Positions 18,732 through 27,247 of a stretch of 40,257 nt of DNA are shown here, one piece after another (position 1 is the first letter of the stretch; every line of letters starts with the position of its first letter). The stretch covers positions 1 through 40,257 of the forward strand of contig NZ_NBYK01000018.1 in the NCBI RefSeq assembly GCF_002197985.1, written 5' to 3'. Below the pieces are notes generated by a model. That model ran no database searches, had not been told where the DNA came from, and worked only from the letters and a program-made list of their open reading frames with translations. This DNA comes from Halopseudomonas aestusnigri (GTDB lineage: Bacteria > Pseudomonadota > Gammaproteobacteria > Pseudomonadales > Pseudomonadaceae). The position numbers were made by a program, and so were the translations under genes.

Positions 18732-20938
18732 CAAATATCGAGCCGTTCACGCCAAAAAAAAACCTCAAAGCCGCAGAGCAGGTGGATGCCTTTATTGGAT
18801 GGGCAAAAACCACTCTTCCCAAAGGTGTCCCGCAAAAAGTACATGCGGGTGTGCGGTGGGAGGCATTCTCTTGGCACGGATGGGGTATTCGAAGTTGCAC
18901 GTTCTACGTACTGGGCAATAACAGATTCGCGAAGGCTGTTGATAAAATACCAATGCAACAACCCTTTATCGATTTTGCTAAAGCTACGATCGTACACTAC
19001 CGGATTCTAAATAATAAGAAGAATGTTACTGGCTGGCTTATGGCACTTAAAGCTATGGAGGTAGCGCTGGTCGAGATGACCGGTCGAGGTGATGTGACCC
19101 AGCTCAACGGAGCCGTTTGCTACAAGGCTTGTGAGTACATCCAGGCCAATCTGAACAGTAGTCAAACTTGCTATCGAATCAGCAAGTTTCTGGAAAACAT
19201 CGTTGATTTGATTAAGGAAAAAAAGCTACTAACGACGCCTTTTCACTGGTCTTCGCCGCTATTCCATATATCAAAGGGTACCCTGAAGCAGCAGAGGGGT
19301 GACCGTCAGAAGAAACTCCCTAGCCAAGAGTCGATTAAGGCCTTGGGCGAGATCTTCCATAACGACCTGAACAGCTCGCTAGACGTTATCATAACCTCTG
19401 CCTGTGTGTTCCTGTTGAGCCAGCCAAGCCGTGTAGGCGAACTGGCTGATCTTCCCCGCGACTGTATCGTCTACAAGACGGGTCGGGATGGCAGTCAACG
19501 TATGTTCCTCCGCTGGTACAGTAAAAAAGGGTTTGGCGAGACGCTAAAGCCTGTGGTGACGGGTATGGAGCCTTCCGTAGAACGTGCCCTGAGCTTGCTA
19601 AGACCTCTGACTGACGATGCGCGCAAATATGCGGCTTGGCTGGAGGATCACCCCGACGAATTTCCACCGCACCCAGGGCTGCCCAAAAAGGGACCAGATG
19701 ATCCACTAAGCTATGATGAAGTCTGCGCGGCGCTTAGGCTCGCCGTCGCTAAGGGTGAGAGCGCTCGGAATAGATTTCATCAAAACTTCCTCAACAAGTT
19801 CGCAAAGCGAACCGCGCTGAGCCCTGAGGCGGAGGCTGTCTTTGACGCGATTTGCAGCGGTCTTGATACGAGCGAAGGCGAAAGGGTCTATGTGCCTGGT
19901 ACAACCCGGTACCACATGGAATACACAGATACCTGTGTGATAACGCTTCGCTCGCTGAATGTACTTATGCGGGAGAAGTACCTGCCAAAGAATTTCCCGT
20001 ACACCACTCCCTTCGAAGAGGGTAAACCGCGACTGAAGTACCGTGACGCACTTTTTACCGTGCGTACGGGGAGTTTGTTCAATAACTCACAAGTTCCTGT
20101 TGCGATTGCCCACCCGTTTGGCGTGGAGCTGGGAGCTAATAGTGCTCGCCTTGCTGTACAGCTCAAGGGGGCGAGTAAACGGCGTAGCATTTTTCAGCGG
20201 CACGGATATCCTAATGTTAGCGTAAACACTCATGCTTTTCGACACGAGTTGAATACCGAGATGCACCGGGCCGGTCTTTCGCAGCTGTTGATAGACGCGT
20301 TTTCGGGGCGCACCTCAATGGGGTGCGTATATAACCATGAAACAATTGAAGAGCGCACTCAGGCGCTCATTACGGTGCACCCTTCAACGAAGCAAAGCAA
20401 TAATGGCCAGCGCCTTGAGATGCTTAAAACCAACGCACCACTCAGTCTGAGCGATGTGACTGAATTGGACGAAAACGCCCAAGATCGGATCATCCACAAA
20501 ACGCATCTAGGAATCTGCGTGCATGATTTTAGCTACACCCCCTGCCCAAAGATGGGGGCCTGTTTAACCTGCGGCATGCTGGGGTGCGTGAAGGGCGACG
20601 ATGTGAAGCTAGCGAACATCAAGCAGGAGCGGAACGCTCTCAAAATGAACTATGAAAAGTCTGTTGATGCTGAAGCACGTGGACTTTTCGGCGCGTCTGA
20701 GTGGCGCAAGAAAGCGGCGTTGGATCTATTCAAATGCAACGCCTTGATCGAGACGCTGGAGAACCCTGAAAGGGAAAATGGAGACATCGTGTGGAACAGT
20801 GATAACGGGTGGAATTTGACGAATAACGCGGCTGCAATGGCGGGTCTCATTGATCCCCAGACTATCGAGGCTAAGGCCGAAGAAGCTATGCCCTCCCTAA
20901 CGGACTTAGAGGCACTTATGGAAAAGCTAGAGGGCTAA
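18728..20938 (+). CDS. ginC: Large tyrosine recombinase, third of trio (GinC-like)
   Basis: A 736-residue protein, the largest of the three. The recombinase core has R235 (QPSRVGELADLPRD), H502-A-F-R505-H506, and Y535 (GCVYNHE). The segment between the second Arg and Tyr is atypical: an Arg (R528) stands seven residues before Y535 where a His/Trp would usually be nine or ten before. A cysteine cluster, C597, C606, C612, C615 and C620 (TPCPKMGACLTCGMLGC), follows, comparable to that of GinB. The C terminus is charged and helical (MPSLTDLEALMEKLEG). The start overlaps ginB by ATGA; the stop lies three bases before ginD. Confidence 0.83.
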   Translation: MTNIEPFTPKKNLKAAEQVDAFIGWAKTTLPKGVPQKVHAGVRWEAFSWHGWGIRSCTFYVLGNNRFAKAVDKIPMQQPFIDFAKATIVHYRILNNKKNVTGWLMALKAMEVALVEMTGRGDVTQLNGAVCYKACEYIQANLNSSQTCYRISKFLENIVDLIKEKKLLTTPFHWSSPLFHISKGTLKQQRGDRQKKLPSQESIKALGEIFHNDLNSSLDVIITSACVFLLSQPSRVGELADLPRDCIVYKTGRDGSQRMFLRWYSKKGFGETLKPVVTGMEPSVERALSLLRPLTDDARKYAAWLEDHPDEFPPHPGLPKKGPDDPLSYDEVCAALRLAVAKGESARNRFHQNFLNKFAKRTALSPEAEAVFDAICSGLDTSEGERVYVPGTTRYHMEYTDTCVITLRSLNVLMREKYLPKNFPYTTPFEEGKPRLKYRDALFTVRTGSLFNNSQVPVAIAHPFGVELGANSARLAVQLKGASKRRSIFQRHGYPNVSVNTHAFRHELNTEMHRAGLSQLLIDAFSGRTSMGCVYNHETIEERTQALITVHPSTKQSNNGQRLEMLKTNAPLSLSDVTELDENAQDRIIHKTHLGICVHDFSYTPCPKMGACLTCGMLGCVKGDDVKLANIKQERNALKMNYEKSVDAEARGLFGASEWRKKAALDLFKCNALIETLENPERENGDIVWNSDNGWNLTNNAAAMAGLIDPQTIEAKAEEAMPSLTDLEALMEKLEG

Positions 20939-20941
20939 AGA

Positions 20942-21334
20942 ATGGCGCGTCTTTCGGAAAAGGATGAGCAGAACATACTCGCGCTCATTACGCAGTGGAC
21001 GAACCCTAAGCTTGGATGGGTCGAGCTGGTTGAGGCGTGCAAAGCTGAATTAGGTATCAGCGTCACGCGCCAAGCTCTCAGTACGCGGCAGGATTTCAAG
21101 ATGGCGATCAAGGATCGCAAAAAAGCATTGAAAGCACCGTCTCAAGCTCCGGGGTACGTGAAAGATTTAAAGGATGCTAATGAGCGCATCGCCAAGCTTG
21201 AGGCTGAGAATCAGTTGCTCAGAAAGGTAAATAATCAGCTGCTAGTGCGATTTAAGCGATGGCAAGCCAACGCAGATATGCACGGCTTGACGGAGTCGAT
21301 GCTTGATCAGCCGTTGTTTAAAGCGAGGAGGTAG
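20942..21334 (+). CDS. ginD: Small helical/coiled-coil protein of the recombinase operon (GinD-like)
   Basis: A 130-residue protein. Residues about 1-50 look like a helix-turn-helix (LGWVELVEACKAELGISVTRQALSTRQDFKMAI). Residues about 75-110 form a coiled coil (VKDLKDANERIAKLEAENQLLRKVNNQLLVRF). GAGGG at the end of ginC is its ribosome site, and only three bases separate the genes. In GInts the fourth gin gene encodes a small helix-loop-helix protein required with the three recombinases; Tn554 TnpC is an analogous small partner. A DNA-bending or directionality role is inferred. Confidence 0.75.
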   Translation: MARLSEKDEQNILALITQWTNPKLGWVELVEACKAELGISVTRQALSTRQDFKMAIKDRKKALKAPSQAPGYVKDLKDANERIAKLEAENQLLRKVNNQLLVRFKRWQANADMHGLTESMLDQPLFKARR

Positions 21335-21423
21335 TTTGAGAGCGCTGGTAGGCCGCTAGTGGCGATTCATAGAATGCCGTCAAACAGTTATCGCCGGATC
21401 ATTGCATTCTAAGGTTGAACAAT

Positions 21424-21822
21424 ATGGGGGTTCTCGAAAAAACAATTTTGGGAGGTAATCAGCGAGAAATTCTCTGCCTTGCATTGGCTACATTGAAAAG
21501 CTGGAGCCTGGGCGCTGCAAGCATCTGCCGAGTTTTACGACTGACCACAAGCGAGCTCGAAGATGTAATGCACCCGTCCTCTGATATTGACGGTTTATAT
21601 CGGGTGACGATGAAGCAGGTGGAACGCTCAAAGCTAGTGTTGGAGCTATGCATTGTCATCAACGCCACATTCGAAAACCCTTCTAATCGGAACAAGTTTA
21701 TTCACTGGCTTAACCCCACTTTTGGTGGCCGGACTCCGTTAGATATATTGGAAAATGATGATCCCGGGGCGCTGCGACGGGCGGTTTACCAGCTTGGATC
21801 TCAATCCCGTTGGCCTTGGTAA
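21424..21822 (+). CDS. Orphan Xre/MbcA/ParS-family antitoxin-like protein
   Basis: A 132-residue protein whose C-terminal part, NPTFGGRTPLDILENDDPGALRRAVYQL, is the toxin-binding MbcA/ParS/Xre (DUF2384) domain. The N-terminal half has an HTH-like stretch (LGAASICRVLRLTTSELEDVM). ATG 21424 is preceded by AAGG with good spacing; a TTG at 21415 is the alternative. In typical modules a RES-domain toxin follows immediately, but here the next gene is on the other strand and is not a RES protein. It is the first cargo gene after the gin operon. It might be a solitary regulator, an anti-addiction antitoxin, or a module that lost its toxin. Confidence 0.68.
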   Translation: MGVLEKTILGGNQREILCLALATLKSWSLGAASICRVLRLTTSELEDVMHPSSDIDGLYRVTMKQVERSKLVLELCIVINATFENPSNRNKFIHWLNPTFGGRTPLDILENDDPGALRRAVYQLGSQSRWPW

Positions 21823-21882
21823 TGGGTGTTCGAACCTAGGCTAAGTTCCGACCGAATTTGCCTGCCGGTTGAGACCGAAAAC

Positions 21883-22104
21883 CTACCACTTCGACTGGAG
21901 AATGGTCTGACACACTGCCTGGTAAGCCTCATCTGACATGAAGGTGACCTTGTCCGTGAGAATGGTCTTCACGGCCTTATCGAATGCAGCGTCAACGATA
22001 AAATCTGCAGCTGACCGATCGCAAATGCGGGCCGCCATATTGATGAGTTCGAGCTGGTCGGACTGAAAATCGGCTTCAATTTCGCAATGCTCGTCGTTTG
22101 TCAT
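21883..22104 (-). CDS. DUF1778/TacA-type antitoxin-like protein, no toxin
   Basis: A 73-residue protein. The QLELINMAARICDRSAADFIVDAAFDKAVKTILT stretch resembles the RHH plus helix arrangement of DUF1778 antitoxins, and the tail TFMSDEAYQAVCQTI resembles their toxin-neutralising segment. Such antitoxins normally precede a GNAT acetyltransferase toxin on the same strand. Here the downstream 60 bases run into the end of the convergent antitoxin-like gene, so no toxin is present. Confidence 0.6.
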   Translation of the reverse strand: MTNDEHCEIEADFQSDQLELINMAARICDRSAADFIVDAAFDKAVKTILTDKVTFMSDEAYQAVCQTILQSKW

Positions 22105-22309
22105 TTGAGCGACCGTGCCGTTGGCGGTGGATACAAAATAACGCGGCGTCCTAGTGAAATGTAGCAGGGCATAATATTCCTGATAGCCGGAGGTTTTGTC
22201 ATAGATGTTTCCATGATGCTAAATCCGGAGGCAGTTTTGATACGAGCCTTCCTACGCAGTTAATCTGATGACGATCGATTGGAAGGTAGGAACCATTGGA
22301 GCATCTGAA

Positions 22310-22715
22310 ATGAAAATGCAAAGGCCCACTACCAAGCCGTCAAACGGTTTTCTGGCCGGCATCGGTCTACCTCCGAGAGGGCAGCCACTGATTAACGCAG
22401 TTAAGACCGGCCCGTCCAGCACCCATTTCAAGCGTATCGCTGTTCTTATGGGATGTGTCCCCGTTAAGGCTTGGTCAGTGTCTGGGCATATCGAACTCAA
22501 CCTTTTATCGCCGACTTAAGCGCGGGCGATTCAGCTTTGAAGAACACGATAGGGTCATGAGGGCGGCCATTGTGTTCGAAAAGGTCGTCGAGTTGTTTGA
22601 ACATGATCAGAGCCAAGCGCGTTGCTGGATTCAGCTCCCGCAAAAAGGGCTGAATGGCAAGGCTCCGGCCCAATACCTTCGGACAGATGTTGAATGCCAA
22701 ACAGTCTTAGATTAG
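22310..22715 (+). pseudogene. Frameshifted Xre/MbcA/ParS antitoxin remnant
   Basis: An ATG at 22310 with GGAG eight bases upstream opens a frame reading NAVKTGPSSTHFKRIAVLMG, which matches the N-terminal part of the family. Around 22455-22475 the similarity jumps to another frame (offset +1): LGQCLGISNSTFYRRLKRGR, then SFEEHDRVMRAAIVFEKVVE. The toxin-binding domain then follows (CWIQLPQKGLNGKAPAQYL) but stops early at 22713-22715, before the usual LLGRIEHG end. One frameshift and a truncated C terminus make it non-functional as read. No RES toxin follows. Confidence 0.65.
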
Positions 22716-22798
22716 AGATGAGGTCTTCAGCTAATTGCGCTCAGATAAGCATTTTTGGGGTTCGGCTTGAGTTCAGCTATGCGGTTCCGAATCGGATA

Positions 22799-23053
22799 TC
22801 AAATAGATCGTTCTCGAATATTTACAGGTACGCACGCAACCACCTTCATCTTTGTCGAAACTCCAAGGATTCTTTCCGACCCATCGGGACGCTCTTCAAC
22901 GATGTAACCTCCCTTGGAGACCACGACTGCACAGGATAATTTTTTGGCCCTCATATAGGCCATGTTCGTTGCCATGGAGGCTCGCTCAGCTAGCCACTCA
23001 TGGGCCTCTAAGTCGACTTTCTCAGTTCTAGATTTCTGACGATCGGAAACCAT
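22799..23053 (-). CDS. Small hypothetical protein
   Basis: An 84-residue soluble protein from ATG 23053, which has AAGGA ten bases upstream. The N-terminal half is charged and helical (DRQKSRTEKVDLEAHEWLAERASMATNMAYMRAKKL). The C-terminal half looks like a short beta hairpin with VVVSKGGYIVEERPDGSERIL, a pattern found in many uncharacterised proteobacterial ORFs of this size. I recognise no function. It lies alone between the antitoxin remnant and the restriction operon. Confidence 0.5.
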   Translation of the reverse strand: MVSDRQKSRTEKVDLEAHEWLAERASMATNMAYMRAKKLSCAVVVSKGGYIVEERPDGSERILGVSTKMKVVACVPVNIRERSI

Positions 23054-23180
23054 ATCTTCGTCTTTCCTTGATTGGGTACCCAAGTATTAACTACACAATA
23101 GCCGAATAACCGGCATACCAAGGCGCAAGAATCGTAAGTACGACCGCTTAAATTACACGTCTGCCCAATGTCGCCAGTTC

Positions 23181-23933
23181 TCATCTGGGCAGGATGCTGG
23201 AAGCCATTCCGTCTAACCGCTCCTTGGTCTTCTCCCAACCCGGCATCACCTGGTTCATCAGCCGATAGAACCGCTCACCATGGTTGTGCTCAGCGATGTG
23301 GCAAAGCTCGTGCAGGATCACGTAGTCAATACAGTCGCGGGGAGCTTTGATTAGATGCGGATTCAAAGTGATGCAGCCATTGGGCGAGCAACTGCCCCAT
23401 TGCGTCTTCATGCTCAGAATCCTTAACGGCGGCTTTTCTGTGACCCACAACGCCTGTTCCAGAACGGCGTCTAACCGCCTAGCAAAGTTTTCCTTCGCAC
23501 GTGCTTTGTACCAGCTCGTCAGAAGGTCGCGTACGCTGTCTGCGTCTCTGGTACGTACACTGACTTCCAGCTTGCCACGCAACAGCTTCACGCCTTGGAC
23601 CTGTTTAGGAGCCTCTATGACCTTTAGCAGGTACTGTTTACCCAGGTAGTAATGGGTTTCGCCACTGACGAAGCGGCGAGGGGTTATATGCTCAAGCTGT
23701 TGACGGAACTCTCGCAGTTGCTGGTAGATCCAGCGGCCACGTTTTTTTACCGCGCACAGCACGGCCTCATTACTGGCATCCTCCGGGGCGGACACCACAA
23801 TCCGACAATCTGGGTGAACCTTGATCAATACTCTGTCGGTTGCCTGTGGGCGCTTGATGCGCTCCAAGACAAGCTGTTCGTCACCGTAGCGAAAGTTGAT
23901 GGACTGGTTTTGGGGTTTGATCGGGACGTTCAT
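23181..23933 (-). CDS. YgjP/DUF45-type M48-like metallopeptidase at the end of the restriction operon
   Basis: A 250-residue predicted zinc metallopeptidase. The zinc site HELCH (H208, E209, H212) followed by EHNHG (H218) is the YgjP/WSS1-like gluzincin pattern. Upstream MKTQWGSCSPNGCITLNP is the conserved substrate-cleft block, and the N-terminal beta region (VLIKVHPDCRIVVSAPE) also matches. ATG 23933 lies two bases after the hsdR stop, so it is the last gene of that operon. Genes of this family are frequently found next to type I hsdR; a role in processing or turnover of restriction subunits is inference. Confidence 0.85.
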   Translation of the reverse strand: MNVPIKPQNQSINFRYGDEQLVLERIKRPQATDRVLIKVHPDCRIVVSAPEDASNEAVLCAVKKRGRWIYQQLREFRQQLEHITPRRFVSGETHYYLGKQYLLKVIEAPKQVQGVKLLRGKLEVSVRTRDADSVRDLLTSWYKARAKENFARRLDAVLEQALWVTEKPPLRILSMKTQWGSCSPNGCITLNPHLIKAPRDCIDYVILHELCHIAEHNHGERFYRLMNQVMPGWEKTKERLDGMASSILPR

Positions 23934-23935
23934 AC

Positions 23936-26900
23936 TTACTGCACTCCGTTCAAGCCGACACGGGTGATCTGGACCACCATTTCCACAATTTTCTTCGCCT
24001 GATCCATGCCACCGCCAATGGCTTTGCACTCCTGGAACATGCGTGGCAGCAGCTTCTTACGGATGTCTGCTTCGATGTTCTGTGGATTGATGGAGTTCTC
24101 GGTGACGGCAATCTCGACTGCCTGATCAATTTCAAATGCGAGCTTTATCCACTTGTCCTGAACTTGATGATCCATCACTGCCAGTGCCTCAGACAGTACC
24201 TTCTTGAATATCCCAAAGTAGGCCTGTGCGTGGCGGTTTCCAATGAAAGCGTCGGGCATGTCGTCCAGGCGGCGCTCGCGTACCTGCTCTTCGAACTCAT
24301 GGAACAGCAGGTACTGCTTGAGCGGATGGTCGAAGAGTTTCTCCGCCTCTTCAATTGCCTGGCGCAGTAGCTTAGAGAAGGACTCCTGTGCATAGGGATC
24401 ATCGCGCAGTTCCTGCTCAATCATGCGTGTGACGCGCGTCTTGATGATGTCGGTTTCGTTGCGCGTCTTGTCTTCGTTCCAGTCTTCCGGCTTCTGCGAC
24501 TGGCCCATCTTTCCAACCTCATACACACCATGCGGATCTTTCACGCCAACACCGACCACATGCTTATCCAAAAGCTTCTTCACCTGATCGGCATACTCGT
24601 CGTAGTCGACTTTCTCTCCGGCATCCTGTTGCACCAGTTGCCGCAGGCTGGATAGCTGTTTGACCGTTTCCTTGTAGTGGCGGCGGTCGGCATCGGTGAA
24701 GCTTTTGTCATCAAAGAAGGTAGCCGACTGCAAGGCTACCTTCAGGCAGCTGGCAAAGGCCGTCAGCGCCTCGTAGAAGTCTTCCCGCACCTTCTGGTGC
24801 CCATCCACCAGCTCCCCATCTCTCTCTTCAATGCGGGGCACCAGAACCTGACGCAGCTGCTCAATGTCACTCTTGTTCCTGACTTGATCGAAAATGGCCC
24901 ATAGCTGCTTGTACAGTCGTGGTAGCCGCTTGTACTCGGTACTCATCTGGTTGTACAGACCGGCAATGTCATTAATGTCGTAGCCACCCTGAGTGCGGGA
25001 TGCCAGATCCTGATACTTCTGAATGGTGGTATCAAGTTCGGCCAGAATGCCCCGGTAGTCGATCAGAAGACCAAACTTCTTCTGCGGATGAAGCCGATTG
25101 ACCCGTGCAATTGCCTGAATCAGGTTGTGCTCCTTGAGGGGCTTGTCGATATACAACACGGCGTTCTTTGGCTCGTCGAAGCCGGTCAGCAGTTTGTCCA
25201 CCACAATCAGCATTTTCAGTGGGTCTTGGGCATCGGCAAAGCGCTCAATCAAATGCTTGTTGTAGCTTTGCTCATCCTGACTGCCCACATTTGCTTTCCA
25301 CCACTGGGATACCTCCGGGCTAGCCGCTTCATCCACGGCGGTATTGCCCTCGCGGGTATCGGGCGAGCTCATTATCACGGCAGCTTCAAACAGGTTGGCT
25401 TCGTCCAAATACTTCTGGTACTTGATGGCTGACGCCTTGCTGTCGCAGGCCAGTTGACCCTTCAGTCCATCGTCGATGTTCTTCACAAAGTGGTTGGCGA
25501 TATCCAGCGCAATTAGACGTATGCGGTCATCTACCCCGTACAGCTCGCCTTTCTTGGCAAACTTGCGCTTTAGATCTGCCTTCTGCTGGTCGGTCAGCCC
25601 TTCGGTAATCCGCTCGAACCAGCTGTCTATGGCGCGCTCATTGACTTCCAGATCGGGGATGCGTTCTTCATACAGGAGCGGCGTCACCGCTCGGTCTTCC
25701 ACAGCACGCTGCATAGTATAGGCGTGCACGATGGGGCCGAATTTGTTGGTGGTTTTATCGTCCTTGAGCAGGGGGGTGCCAGTGAACGCGACAAAGGAGG
25801 CATTGGGCAGGGCCTGCTTCATTCGGATATGGTTTTCTCCGCCCTGGCTCCGGTGGCCCTCATCGATCAGCACGATGATGTCGCTGCTGCTGTTCTGACA
25901 TTCTGGCAACCGGGTAGCCGAATTGAATTTCTGAATGAGCGAGAAAACTATACGTTCTGAGCCCTTGCCAATCTGCTCTGCCAGACGTTTGCCTGAAGTG
26001 GCCATGGCGGCCTCACGGTCTTTCTTGTCCGCCAACTCACCACCAGAGGCAAAGGTTTTGCTCAGCTGGTTTTCCAGGTCAACTCGATCGGTAACTACGA
26101 CAATACGACACTGCTTGAGGCTGTCGTGAAGAATCAGCGCTTTGCTTAGAAAGACCATGGTGAAAGACTTGCCGGACCCCGTCGTGTGCCAGATCACACC
26201 GCCCTCACGCCCGCCATCCGGGCGACGGGTATTGATGCGTTCGATCAGCCGCTTGATGCCGAATACCTGCTGATAGCGGGCAACAATCTTGCCGGCCTTC
26301 TTGTCGTACAAGGTGAAGAACCGAATCATTTCAAGCAGGCGGGTAGGGCTCAGAAGGCTGATCAGCAGTCTGTCCTGACCGGTGACCGCCAGATGCCCCG
26401 CCGCGATCAGGCTGTCATACCAGCGCCGATCCGCCGCTAGGCGGTAGTCGAACAGGCTGGACAGATCGGCTTCGCTCAGCGAGCGGTTCTTGATCGCATA
26501 CATTTCGGCGTCAGAAATATCTTCTTCGCGCCAGGTCGCCCAAAACTTGGCCGGTGTGCCGCAGGTGCCGTAGCGCCCGTCCGTTCCGTTCACAGACAGC
26601 AGCAGCTGGCTGTAGGCGAATAACAGGGGTATTTCGTCATGGCGCTGGTTGCGCAAGCTCTGCGAGATGCCCTCGTCGATGGTCGGGCCTTTCTTGGCGT
26701 TCCCATCCGGGCGTTTGGCCTCAATGACGACCAGGGGAATGCCGTTCACAAAGCACACGATATCCGGGCGGCGATTTTCCACGCCACCGGAACGGGTCAC
26801 AGTGAATTCTTCGGTAAACACAAAGCTGTTGTTGGCCGGGTTGTGCCAGTCAATCAACGCAATGGTCGGGTTGGCCTTTTTGCCATCCACAAACTCGGTA

Positions 26901-27223
26901 ACGGAAATACCGTAGAGCATGTGGTTGTACAGGCGCTCATTGGCAGCCTGTAGTCCTTCGTTGAGCGGCGGACTGCATACTTCTGCTATCAGGTTGTCGA
27001 TGGCCTTGTCTGACAGTGAGCAGGTTTTACCAGCCACGCTGTAGGTGCGCTGTTGCAGGGCCTGACGCAGAAAGCCGCTCAGCACCACACCATCGGTTTT
27101 ACCGTCACGGGCTGCCAGTGCCTGCTCTGGCGACAGGAATGTCCACCCCAGGTTGGTCAGTAACGTCAGCGCCGGTAGCTTGGCACTGTATTCTTCCTGA
27201 AATTTTGGGGTGTTGTAGTTCAC
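23936..27223 (-). CDS. hsdR: Type I restriction enzyme R subunit HsdR
   Basis: The 1095-residue motor/nuclease subunit that translocates and cuts unmodified DNA. The N-terminal PD-(D/E)xK nuclease has D154 and E168-A-K170 in RPDIVCFVNGIPLVVIEAKR. The SF2 translocase has Walker A TGSGKS (K352), a DEGH box (454-457), FTGTPLL as motif III and QAIARVNR as motif VI. The C-terminal helical part resembles the HsdM-docking region and DUF3387. The start is GTG 27223 with AGGGAT upstream. It is intact, with no frameshift. It lies 24 bases after the DUF262 gene and just before the DUF45 peptidase gene. Confidence 0.94.
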   Translation of the reverse strand: MNYNTPKFQEEYSAKLPALTLLTNLGWTFLSPEQALAARDGKTDGVVLSGFLRQALQQRTYSVAGKTCSLSDKAIDNLIAEVCSPPLNEGLQAANERLYNHMLYGISVTEFVDGKKANPTIALIDWHNPANNSFVFTEEFTVTRSGGVENRRPDIVCFVNGIPLVVIEAKRPDGNAKKGPTIDEGISQSLRNQRHDEIPLLFAYSQLLLSVNGTDGRYGTCGTPAKFWATWREEDISDAEMYAIKNRSLSEADLSSLFDYRLAADRRWYDSLIAAGHLAVTGQDRLLISLLSPTRLLEMIRFFTLYDKKAGKIVARYQQVFGIKRLIERINTRRPDGGREGGVIWHTTGSGKSFTMVFLSKALILHDSLKQCRIVVVTDRVDLENQLSKTFASGGELADKKDREAAMATSGKRLAEQIGKGSERIVFSLIQKFNSATRLPECQNSSSDIIVLIDEGHRSQGGENHIRMKQALPNASFVAFTGTPLLKDDKTTNKFGPIVHAYTMQRAVEDRAVTPLLYEERIPDLEVNERAIDSWFERITEGLTDQQKADLKRKFAKKGELYGVDDRIRLIALDIANHFVKNIDDGLKGQLACDSKASAIKYQKYLDEANLFEAAVIMSSPDTREGNTAVDEAASPEVSQWWKANVGSQDEQSYNKHLIERFADAQDPLKMLIVVDKLLTGFDEPKNAVLYIDKPLKEHNLIQAIARVNRLHPQKKFGLLIDYRGILAELDTTIQKYQDLASRTQGGYDINDIAGLYNQMSTEYKRLPRLYKQLWAIFDQVRNKSDIEQLRQVLVPRIEERDGELVDGHQKVREDFYEALTAFASCLKVALQSATFFDDKSFTDADRRHYKETVKQLSSLRQLVQQDAGEKVDYDEYADQVKKLLDKHVVGVGVKDPHGVYEVGKMGQSQKPEDWNEDKTRNETDIIKTRVTRMIEQELRDDPYAQESFSKLLRQAIEEAEKLFDHPLKQYLLFHEFEEQVRERRLDDMPDAFIGNRHAQAYFGIFKKVLSEALAVMDHQVQDKWIKLAFEIDQAVEIAVTENSINPQNIEADIRKKLLPRMFQECKAIGGGMDQAKKIVEMVVQITRVGLNGVQ

Positions 27224-27247
27224 ATTAAATCCCTTTTGTTAGCGAGC

